From Ignavibacteriota bacterium (GTDB lineage: Bacteria > Bacteroidota > Ignavibacteria > Tepidaquicellales > Tepidaquicellaceae): 11,649 nt of DNA. The stretch is taken from assembly GCA_003158365.1 (NCBI GenBank), contig PMIW01000065.1, positions 702 through 12,350 on the forward strand, given 5' to 3'. The notes beneath the pieces are model-generated. The model was not told the origin of the DNA, ran no database searches, and saw only the letters and a program-made list of their open reading frames with translations. Numbering within the stretch: the stretch's first letter is position 1; each line of letters begins with the position of its first letter. This document shows, piece by piece, positions 1 through 6,564 of this stretch. Made by a program: the position numbers and the translations under genes.

Positions 1-3000
1 CAAACATCTGCCGAGAAAACATATTCATTGTCGGGAGGCAGTTTAACCGGATTCCCCGGTAATATAATTGTTACTGCGCCTGCGAATTTTCAGGTTTCAT
101 TGACATCAGGAAGCGGATTCGGGTCAAGTATAAATGTGCCTTATTCGAGTGCAACATTATCCGCAACGGCAATTTACGTAAGATTCCAGCCTCCGGCTTC
201 AACTGCATATTCCGGAAATGTTACGAATGCAGGTGGAGGTGCAACAACAGTAAATGTGGCTGTATCCGGAACCGGGGTTACACCTCTTACACTGCCTATA
301 ACGGAAAATTTTGATTTGGTTACGGCTCCTGCCTTACCTGCAGGCTGGTCTTATGAAAATACAAATGGTGATGCAAATTACTGGATAACAAACACATCAT
401 CGCCTAATACTACTCCAAATTCAATGTTCATACAATATAATTCAGCGGCGGCAATGAATGACTGGTTTTTTACCCCGCCAATACTTCTTACGGCAGGTAA
501 AACATACCAGGTCGGTTTTCAATATAAAAATAACGGCGGTACGACATACCCGGAAAAACTTGAAGTAAAATGGGGTACAACCGCTTCGTCAGCCGGGATG
601 ACAAGTTCTGCAATATTCAGCAATTCAAACATAACTAATCTGACTTATTTAACGGGGACCGGGTCTTTTCCGATTTCTGTCACGGGATATTATTATGTGG
701 GATGGCACGGATTTAGTGCCGCTGATATGTATGATTTATTTGTAGATGATGTTACGATTCAGGAAGCTTTGAATAACGATATATCAGTTGTCGCAGTTTT
801 TGCAAAAGGTAAACTGCCGCTTGGATTTGGAGCAAACGATACAATGAAAGCAGTCATTTCAAATTTCGGAATACAAACGCAAACCAATATTCAGGTTACT
901 CTTAATGTATCAGGGGCAAATTCATTTACCAATACAACAACTTATCCGAGTTTAGCACCCGGAGCGACAGATACGGTAACTTTTGCACCATTCACTTCTT
1001 CTTCGACCGGCACAAACACGGTAACAGCATCAGTTCCAGGCGATCAGAATAATGCAAATAACTCTAAGTCCTATTCACAAATAATAACAACAAATACATT
1101 TGCATATTCGGATGGTTCTCCGATGACTTTAAATTTAGGTTATAATACAGGTTCGGGAACTTTGCTGACAAGATACTATGTAACGGGAACAGCAGTTGTA
1201 AACAGCGTAAACTGCTATATCGGAGATTATACTTATAATACAGGAAATACTGTGTATGGTATTCTTGAAAACGCTGCAGGAACCATTGTTGCACAGACAG
1301 CAAATTATGTTATTCTGTCCACGGATTTAGGCACCTGGCATACATTTAACTTTACTACAAATCCGGTTATTGGTGACCAGGTCTTTTACATAGGCATGGG
1401 TCAGACAGCAAATACAACTACAGGATATTATCCATTGGGAACGCAGACTGAATCACCCGGAAGAAATAATGCTTATTACGGAAATGCTCTGACAGGCGGA
1501 GCTTTCACAATGTATAATTCTTTCGGAAGGATGATGATTGAAGCGGTAGTTTCCGCTCCGACATCACCATCATTGGTTGCAAATCCCCTGACGATAAATT
1601 TCGGATATACTGCAAACGGAAATACTTCTTCCGAGCAGTCTTATGTAATTTCAGGTATGAATTTAAATCCGCCTGACGGAAATATAACTGTAACTGCACC
1701 GCCGAACTTCCAGATATCACAAACTTCAGGTTCAGGTTATTTGCCATCGTTAAATATTCCCTATTCAGTAGGCTCATTAACGTCAACAACTATATATGGT
1801 GTTTTTCAGCCGACTTCAGAACAGGATTATTCGGGAAATATTGTAAATTCAGGAGGCGGAGCTGCAAACGTAAATGTTTCTGTTTCCGGTACATCCAATA
1901 TTTTATATTGCACATCCGGAGCTGTTTACGCAGAAGATGATGATATTGGTAATGTTACATTCGGCACAATTAATAACGGAGTTGCAACACCGGTAATAAA
2001 TAATCCAACTGCAGTAAATACTTATACTAATTTTTACAGTTCAGTTGCTCCAACAAACATACAACAGGGTACTTCTTATCCGATTTCGGTGAGCGGCATC
2101 TGGCAGGCTACCGCATATACAGCGGGGGTTTCGGTTTATATAGATTTTAATAAAAACGGTACTTTCGATGCAAGTGATGGATTTTATCTCGGAACAGTAG
2201 ACGGTACAACTAATACTATAACAGGAAATATAACAGTACCTGCAGGAGCGACTTTAGGAAACACCAGAATGAGAGTAATCCTTGTCGAAGGTGGTTCATC
2301 TCTTGCTTCGGCTTGCGGTACATATGCCTGGGGTGAAACCGAAGACTACAGGGTTAATATTGTCGCTGCATCACCTATGACTTATTCCTCAAGCATCGTT
2401 ACGCAAAGTGTAACCACTTCAGTCAGTGCAGGTTCCACCAATGCTCAGATAATAGGTGTTCAGGTAGTAACCACGGGTTCTGCGAGTCCTTTAAATATTT
2501 ATTCACTGACTTTCGATGTTTGCAATCCTTCTTCGGGAGGAACCACAAATATTAATGACATTCAAAATGCCAAAGTTTATTATACGGGAGGTTCAGGTAC
2601 TTTCGGTATTTCAAATCTGTTCGGAACGTATTCAACATCAATTCCTTCTTATCCATCTTCATTTACAATTTCAAATGCAGGCGGCCAGGCACTGGTCGGA
2701 GGTACAAATTACTTCTGGCTGACATACGATTTGATTCCCTGTGCTACGATAGGAAATGTATTGGATGCGGAATGTACTTCATTTACAATCGGTTCGGGTT
2801 CTCCGGGGATTTCACAAACCCCAAGTACTGTTTCCCCGGCAGGAAGCAGACTAATATCGGCATCTTCAGACTGGGGAGGTCCTTTAGCGGGTTATTATTT
2901 CTCAAATTCTTCTCCAGGTTCTTCATGTGCTTTATCGCAGCCGGTTTTTTCGTGGTTTGATACAACAGGCAGTATTAATCTGATATTGAATTCCGTAAAC

Positions 3001-4203
3001 CAGGGTACTTTAACAGGTACAATTGACGATGGCTATTATACAATTACTTTACCTGCCGGTAAAATATTCAGATTTATGGGTACGAATTATACAACCATTC
3101 AAATTGCAACAAACGGATATGTAACGCTCGGTACAACAGGATATACGTCATATAGCCCTGTATCTCTTCCATCAACAAGCGCGCCGTTGAATTCAATATT
3201 TGCATTGTGGAATGATATCAGGTATGATTATCAGACTTCCGCATCATACAACAGACTGAGTTACAAATTTATTCCTGCTGACGACCACGTAATAATAACA
3301 TTTAATAATGCTCCCATAGAAGCTCTTGCGGCAACAACAAGGTATGTTTCGTTCCAGATTATTTTAAACACCTCTGATTCACCGATAGATAATTCTCCGT
3401 TTGTAATCCAGTTTGACGATGCCCAAAGCGGAACAGGCTGGAAAGATTTATCAACAGGATGGTATTATACTAACGGTAAAAATCATCTTGTGGGATTCCA
3501 GAGTGACGGTAATGCCGGCAACGGCATGATGTACAGATTTGTAAATTCAGGTCCCGCGAATCCGTCGGGACGGCTTATATCCTCCCCTGTTGCCATCGGC
3601 TTCAGCCCGAACCAGTCAACACTTCCGGTTGAGTTATCAGCTTTCAGTGCAAGCGTAAATATAAGAGATGTAAAATTAAACTGGACAACATCGAAGGAAA
3701 CGAACAATAAATGTTTTGAAATTGAACGCAAAACCGAAAATGGTATATGGGCAAAGTTGTCTTCTGTTAACGGCAAAGGAACAACTAATTCCAAAGCAAA
3801 TTACAGTTTCGATGACAATAAGTTACAAACGGGTAAATACTTCTACAGGTTAAAACAAATAGACCTTAACGGAAACTACAAATATTTCCAGATGAATAGT
3901 GCAGTATCGGTAGGAATTCCGACAAAATTTAATCTTTCTCAAAATTACCCTAATCCATTCAATCCTGTCACAAAAATAGACTTTGATTTGCCGTTCGACA
4001 GCAAGGTAAAATTAATCGTATTTGATATTCTTGGCAGAGAAGTAAAGAAACTTATTAATGGTGATTTTAATCAGGCGGGTTACTATACAATTGAATTAAA
4101 TGCAACCAATCTTGCAAGCGGAATTTATTTTTACAGGTTTGCTGCAAATGCTTTGAACGGAAAAGAATTCAATTCAGTTAAGAAAATGGCTGTAATAAAA
4201 TAA
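1..4203 (+). CDS. Giant modular T9SS-secreted surface protein, 3' part (5' end outside window)
   Basis: The frame is open from base 1, so the true start lies left of the window; the TTG at 28 is not a start. 1400 codons are visible. Modules in order (approximate codons): Ig-like beta-sandwich 1-93; choice-of-anchor-J / cleaved-adhesin-like domain 97-257 (LPAGW near its start, then DWFFTPPI and LFVDDV); CARDB-like domain 258-360; unassigned jelly-roll-like stretch 361-517; second copy of the Ig-like domain 520-633; GEVED domain 635-789 (VYIDFNKNGTFD, ends GETEDYRV); a domain like the N-terminal associate of BNR-repeat neuraminidases 790-953 (NYFWLTYD); nidogen-like beta domain about 957-1200; FN3-like linker 1207-1300; T9SS type A sorting domain about 1310-1400 (NLSQNYPNPFNP, FDILGREV). 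No catalytic motif is visible, so an adhesin or matrix role is the best guess. Family knowledge: such proteins are exported by Sec, then by T9SS, and anchored at the surface. The domain borders are by eye. Confidence 0.9.
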   Translation, partial: QTSAEKTYSLSGGSLTGFPGNIIVTAPANFQVSLTSGSGFGSSINVPYSSATLSATAIYVRFQPPASTAYSGNVTNAGGGATTVNVAVSGTGVTPLTLPITENFDLVTAPALPAGWSYENTNGDANYWITNTSSPNTTPNSMFIQYNSAAAMNDWFFTPPILLTAGKTYQVGFQYKNNGGTTYPEKLEVKWGTTASSAGMTSSAIFSNSNITNLTYLTGTGSFPISVTGYYYVGWHGFSAADMYDLFVDDVTIQEALNNDISVVAVFAKGKLPLGFGANDTMKAVISNFGIQTQTNIQVTLNVSGANSFTNTTTYPSLAPGATDTVTFAPFTSSSTGTNTVTASVPGDQNNANNSKSYSQIITTNTFAYSDGSPMTLNLGYNTGSGTLLTRYYVTGTAVVNSVNCYIGDYTYNTGNTVYGILENAAGTIVAQTANYVILSTDLGTWHTFNFTTNPVIGDQVFYIGMGQTANTTTGYYPLGTQTESPGRNNAYYGNALTGGAFTMYNSFGRMMIEAVVSAPTSPSLVANPLTINFGYTANGNTSSEQSYVISGMNLNPPDGNITVTAPPNFQISQTSGSGYLPSLNIPYSVGSLTSTTIYGVFQPTSEQDYSGNIVNSGGGAANVNVSVSGTSNILYCTSGAVYAEDDDIGNVTFGTINNGVATPVINNPTAVNTYTNFYSSVAPTNIQQGTSYPISVSGIWQATAYTAGVSVYIDFNKNGTFDASDGFYLGTVDGTTNTITGNITVPAGATLGNTRMRVILVEGGSSLASACGTYAWGETEDYRVNIVAASPMTYSSSIVTQSVTTSVSAGSTNAQIIGVQVVTTGSASPLNIYSLTFDVCNPSSGGTTNINDIQNAKVYYTGGSGTFGISNLFGTYSTSIPSYPSSFTISNAGGQALVGGTNYFWLTYDLIPCATIGNVLDAECTSFTIGSGSPGISQTPSTVSPAGSRLISASSDWGGPLAGYYFSNSSPGSSCALSQPVFSWFDTTGSINLILNSVNQGTLTGTIDDGYYTITLPAGKIFRFMGTNYTTIQIATNGYVTLGTTGYTSYSPVSLPSTSAPLNSIFALWNDIRYDYQTSASYNRLSYKFIPADDHVIITFNNAPIEALAATTRYVSFQIILNTSDSPIDNSPFVIQFDDAQSGTGWKDLSTGWYYTNGKNHLVGFQSDGNAGNGMMYRFVNSGPANPSGRLISSPVAIGFSPNQSTLPVELSAFSASVNIRDVKLNWTTSKETNNKCFEIERKTENGIWAKLSSVNGKGTTNSKANYSFDDNKLQTGKYFYRLKQIDLNGNYKYFQMNSAVSVGIPTKFNLSQNYPNPFNPVTKIDFDLPFDSKVKLIVFDILGREVKKLINGDFNQAGYYTIELNATNLASGIYFYRFAANALNGKEFNSVKKMAVIK
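61..270 (+). repeat. Ig-like module, copy 1 of 2 within the giant surface gene
   Basis: This 210-bp stretch aligns without any gap to 1681-1890, an offset of exactly 1620 bp. The encoded 70 residues are identical at about 42 positions by hand count. Shared landmarks are NFQ near the start, TSGSG, YSGN and NGGG-like NxGGGA followed by VNVxVSG. It is an internal domain duplication inside one protein, not a mobile repeat. Confidence 0.85.
1681..1890 (+). repeat. Ig-like module, copy 2 of 2 within the giant surface gene
   Basis: This is the partner of 61-270, with the same length and no indels. The DNA has diverged at many third positions while the protein pattern is kept, which indicates an old duplication under purifying selection. 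The stretch just upstream (LVANPLTINFGYTANGN) is the usual first strand of this domain. The matching strand for copy 1 lies at or before the left edge of the window. Confidence 0.85.
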
Positions 4204-4228
4204 AATTTAAGAAATATTAAACTAAAAC

Positions 4229-4261
4229 AAAAAGCCCCTTTGATATTTGAAGGGGCTTTTT
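4229..4261. terminator. Bidirectional intrinsic terminator between convergent genes
   Basis: A perfect 12-bp stem AAAAAGCCCCTT / AAGGGGCTTTTT (4229-4240 with 4250-4261) has a 9-nt loop. The stem ends in A-run and T-run arms, so a U-tract follows the hairpin in both directions. It sits 25 bp after the stop of the surface-protein gene and 18 bp after the stop of the minus-strand gene, so it probably ends both transcripts. Confidence 0.9.
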
Positions 4262-4279
4262 AATAATAACGTGTAATTA

Positions 4280-5728
4280 TTATTTTTTTAAAATCAGTTC
4301 ATTTAATTTATTCTCTATCCATTTCTTGCCGTAAAAATTTTTCTCATTTGAGAGAATATATTCCGTTTTATAAGCGTCCTTGATATTCCCTTTTTTTAAA
4401 CTGGTGAGTTTTGAAAGATAGTTCAAAAAATTTGAAAAACTTTCTCTATAAAATTGCGGTACACTTTTGTTTCTTTTGATATAATGCTTGAACGAATCAA
4501 TTAAATGAGGAATGTATTTAAGCGAATTTTCTTCGTAATAAATTTTCAGCCGCAATGAATTTGTGAGCAAATAAAACCCGTAAGTTTTAAAATTTACTTT
4601 ATCCAGATACTCCTTCGCCTCTTCATATCTTTTTTGGGAATATCTTAAAATAGCCAGGCCCAGATTCAATGAATCCTCTTTATAATAAACGCTTATCTTC
4701 GGGAAATATCTCCAGATAAAGGTTTCCGTATATTCGAAGTCATTTAAAAACGAAGCAAAATTTATAATTTGTATATATGTGAAGTGGTTAAAATTATCAA
4801 TTTTTAATAAAAAACCGTTTGCTTCTATTCTTTTAAATACTTCTACCGGTAAATCCATTTTTTCATACTTTCCCCTGCTAATTTCCGCAACGATATACGT
4901 TATTATTGTATAAATCGAAAATTCAATATCATCGGGACTCAGAAATAACCTGTTATCTTCCACATATTTTTCCACTTCGGTATATATTTTTTCAATACTG
5001 CGCTCTCTTATCAATTTCAATACAAGGAAATAAAGAAAAATACGGGGTTCATTTTTTTTGTAATATTCAATATTTTTTTTTATGTAATTTACAATCGAAT
5101 CTATGCTTGCAAATCCGTAATCAGTAATATCGACTTCATTTATAAAATTATTTTGAACCAGTATATGGCTTACATATAATTTGATGAATATATATAACTG
5201 GTCAACTGAGTCGGTAAGGTTTTTTATTTTTTCCATTTGCTTATCGGGAGTCACCAAAAAAATCTTATCTGTCAGTTCCTCAACTATTAGTTTCAGCTTC
5301 GAAAAATAATAACTTTTACTGTCCCATTTTGAATTGTTCATCAGCTTTTTTATATCATCAATTTCAATATCATATAATTTATTCAGGTCTTTATGGCTTA
5401 ATTGTTTTGAAAGATAAGCCTTTTTACCAATCATGTCCTTTTCCACAGAATTATGAATTAGGAAATTCTCAAGAAGAGAGCTGAAATCCGATATGAGTTT
5501 TCTTGTTTTGACATTATCAAATTTGTCTGTTTTATATATATTTTTTGATATTAATTCAGGTGTAAGACCGGAAAAATTGTGATTATGGTAATACTTTTTT
5601 GTTAATTCATAAAACTCAATCATATTTTTACTTCCGTTAAAAAACGGTGATTTCATGAACTTCCCCAGTGACTTAAATTCTTTTTCTGTCAGAGAATCAA
5701 GTATGTTTAGAAACTTGTATTTACGCAT
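4280..5728 (-). CDS. Helical cytoplasmic protein of unknown function (Bacteroidota/Ignavibacteria family)
   Basis: 482 residues starting at ATG 5728-5726 (MRKYKF). There is no signal peptide and no membrane segment, so it is probably cytoplasmic. The N-terminus has a motif I associate with a recurrent but uncharacterised family in these phyla: LTEKEFKSLGKFMKSPFFN followed by alpha-helical sequence. The rest is Lys-, Ile-, Asn- and Tyr-rich and predicted helical, with a TPR-like helix pair around residues 355-390 (RYSQKRYEEAKEYLDKV). That suggests a helical-repeat scaffold rather than an enzyme; no catalytic motif was found. The gene looks more AT-rich than the flanking exoprotein genes. It converges on the surface-protein gene and is divergent from the decayed gene at 6112. 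No Shine-Dalgarno is visible before the start. No functional assignment is justified. Confidence 0.85.
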   Translation of the reverse strand: MRKYKFLNILDSLTEKEFKSLGKFMKSPFFNGSKNMIEFYELTKKYYHNHNFSGLTPELISKNIYKTDKFDNVKTRKLISDFSSLLENFLIHNSVEKDMIGKKAYLSKQLSHKDLNKLYDIEIDDIKKLMNNSKWDSKSYYFSKLKLIVEELTDKIFLVTPDKQMEKIKNLTDSVDQLYIFIKLYVSHILVQNNFINEVDITDYGFASIDSIVNYIKKNIEYYKKNEPRIFLYFLVLKLIRERSIEKIYTEVEKYVEDNRLFLSPDDIEFSIYTIITYIVAEISRGKYEKMDLPVEVFKRIEANGFLLKIDNFNHFTYIQIINFASFLNDFEYTETFIWRYFPKISVYYKEDSLNLGLAILRYSQKRYEEAKEYLDKVNFKTYGFYLLTNSLRLKIYYEENSLKYIPHLIDSFKHYIKRNKSVPQFYRESFSNFLNYLSKLTSLKKGNIKDAYKTEYILSNEKNFYGKKWIENKLNELILKK

Positions 5729-5849
5729 ATTTTATAATTAAAAACCATCTTTTTTATTCTTCACAAATCAGATTAAATGTCTTGCAATATAGTTAAAATA
5801 CATTTATTAATCTGCCTATTTACCTGTTATTCAACAATATTTAATATAT

Positions 5850-5867
5850 TATAGTGCACACACTATA
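5850..5867. promoter_or_regulatory. Candidate operator palindrome TATAGTG-CACA-CACTATA
   Basis: This is a perfect inverted repeat with 7-bp arms and a 4-bp spacer, 122 bp upstream of the minus-strand start at 5728 and 245 bp before 6112. The size and symmetry suit a dimeric regulator. The DNA is AT-rich and there is only one copy in the window, so the call is tentative. Confidence 0.3.
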
Positions 5868-5991
5868 TCCGTTAGAATTTTTATTTTATAAGTATGTTAA
5901 TAAATTTCTTTAAAAATAAAACTAAAAAGAATTTATTATGTATTAAGATTGAGTTAATTTTGATTAAATAATTGTGCCTTATAGTAGCAAT

Positions 5992-6048
5992 TTACAAATT
6001 CGGGGGGAAAATTTGTAATGGATTTTCCTCTTTCTGTTTTAAAATCCA
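5992..6048 (+). promoter_or_regulatory. Two abutting hairpins with a competing alternative stem (possible leader RNA)
   Basis: Hairpin 1 is TTACAAATT / AATTTGTAA (5992-6000 with 6010-6018) around a 9-nt loop containing GGGGGG. Hairpin 2 starts at the next base: TGGATTTT / AAAATCCA (6019-6026 with 6041-6048). A third stem, GGGGAAAAT / ATTTTCCTC (6004-6012 with 6022-6030, one G.U pair), would use parts of both and exclude them. The block ends 63 bp before the decayed gene, so it could be its former leader. No known riboswitch class is recognised, and the low GC content raises the chance of accidental stems. Confidence 0.3.
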
Positions 6049-6111
6049 AAAAACATAGGGAATAAATATAGGAAAAAAATAAAATAATTATAAATTAATT
6101 AATCTATTGTT

Positions 6112-6375
6112 ATGAAAAAACTCTTCACACTCTTCGGGATTACTCTATGCATTTTATTTCTGGGTAGTTCCATTTCATTTGGACAAATTGCGGTGACGGT
6201 ATCAAACCCGACCAATACAACACCAAATTTAGCTGCAAGTTATGCTTCCCTTGCAAGTGCAATAACAGCATTAAACAGTGTAACAGCAATGACGGGACCG
6301 GTAATAATTAATTTACCTGCCGGCGGAACGGAAACAGCTCCCGTTGCAGGGTTGCTATTAAATAATTTTCAGTAA
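6112..6375 (+). pseudogene. Truncated remnant of a large secreted protein (N-terminal 87 residues only)
   Basis: This encodes a clear Sec signal peptide (MKKLF start, hydrophobic core, cleavage near SFGQ at about residue 25). It is followed by the conserved opening of a Bacteroidota exoprotein module (NLAASYASLASAITALN, then GPVIINLPAGGTETAP). From memory of this family, the module normally continues past a Gly-rich TETAP(A)GG segment into long beta repeats and a sorting domain. Here it stops after LLLNNFQ at TAA 6373-6375, and no reading frame downstream continues it. A terminator follows 26 bp later, so the missing part looks deleted rather than frameshifted. It could still express a small secreted peptide. 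No Shine-Dalgarno precedes the ATG, and the start was chosen for the signal peptide. Confidence 0.7.
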
Positions 6376-6384
6376 TTTAAAACA

Positions 6385-6399
6385 GTCTCAAAATGAATT
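6385..6399 (+). promoter_or_regulatory. Degenerate distal copy of the GTCTCA-N3-TGAGA element (protease gene)
   Basis: GTCTCAAAATGAATT matches the proximal element at 12 of 15 positions. The left arm GTCTCA is intact and the right arm is broken after TGA. It lies 54 bp upstream of the proximal element at 6439 and just after the stop of the decayed gene. It may be a weak second activator site or chance. Confidence 0.35.
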
Positions 6400-6401
6400 T
6401 A

Positions 6402-6438
6402 CCTCTTGGAGAGAAATCTCTGAGAGGCTTTTGTTTTA
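6402..6438 (+). terminator. Intrinsic terminator of the decayed gene
   Basis: The 11-bp stem CCTCTTGGAGA / TCTCTGAGAGG (6402-6412 with 6417-6427) contains two G.U pairs and closes on a GAAA tetraloop. A T-rich tail CTTTTGTTTT follows. It begins 26 bp after the stop at 6375 and separates the remnant from the protease promoter. Confidence 0.8.
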
Positions 6439-6463
6439 GTCTCATATTGAGATTATATTCTCA
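6439..6463 (+). promoter_or_regulatory. Upstream activating sequence for the protease gene: inverted repeat plus third half-site
   Basis: GTCTCA-TAT-TGAGAT (6439-6453) is an inverted repeat, with another TCTCA at 6459-6463. It matches 9361-9385 at about 20 of 25 positions. The third half-site is 19 bp from the first in both copies. The element starts exactly 86 bp upstream of the -24 GG at 6525, the same distance as in the second promoter. A sigma-54 activator of the NtrC family binding as a dimer at an enhancer site is the natural reading. Confidence 0.7.
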
Positions 6464-6522
6464 CTTCTTATATATTTATATATCATTTTCGCATAAAATT
6501 CAATAAAACTGCACTTATTTTT

Positions 6523-6538
6523 CTGGCATTATAGTTGC
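6523..6538 (+). promoter_or_regulatory. Sigma-54-type -24/-12 promoter of the protease gene
   Basis: CTGGCATTATAGTTGC fits the sigma-54 pattern YTGGCAC-N5-TTGC, with T for C at one position. The -24 GG (6525-6526) and -12 GC (6537-6538) are at the required 12-bp step. Transcription would begin near 6550, about 15 nt before the ATG at 6565. The paired upstream element at a conserved distance supports this reading strongly. Confidence 0.7.
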
Positions 6539-6564
6539 CATATATATGGTATAAAGAATAACAT

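Larger units (their letters stand above)
5729..6111. other. Divergent intergenic region (383 bp) with palindrome and hairpins
   Basis: This very AT-rich spacer separates the minus-strand gene from the decayed plus-strand gene. I see no convincing ORF, tRNA or confident promoter pair. The supportable structures are an 18-bp palindrome at 5850-5867 and two adjacent hairpins at 5992-6048, listed separately. The GTCTCA-N3-TGAGA elements found before the next two genes are absent here. Confidence 0.6.

Noticed and set aside
28..30. TTG as start codon of the giant surface gene
   Set aside because: The frame is open to base 1 and the residues before it belong to the same Ig-like domain. No signal peptide follows, so the gene simply continues left of the window.
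3483..3794. Antisense open frame of about 103 codons under the surface-protein gene
   Set aside because: It lies fully inside a well-supported coding region, has no recognisable domain and no start signals. The other antisense and out-of-frame stretches were dismissed for the same reasons.
5973..5988. Third sigma-54-like element (TGCC-TTATAG-TAGC) upstream of the decayed gene, matching the protease promoter core at 11 of 14 bases
   Set aside because: The invariant GG is TG and TTGC is TAGC. No GTCTCA element lies 86 bp upstream (near 5889), and the ATG is over 120 bp away instead of about 20-30. It may be chance in AT-rich DNA.
6002..6007. G6 run as a G-quadruplex
   Set aside because: There is a single G tract with no partner tracts nearby; it is better explained as part of a hairpin loop or the alternative stem.
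6112..6375. Frameshift instead of deletion in the truncated exoprotein
   Set aside because: No frame after 6375 continues with exoprotein-like sequence; the next 60 bases are a regulatory half-site and a terminator.
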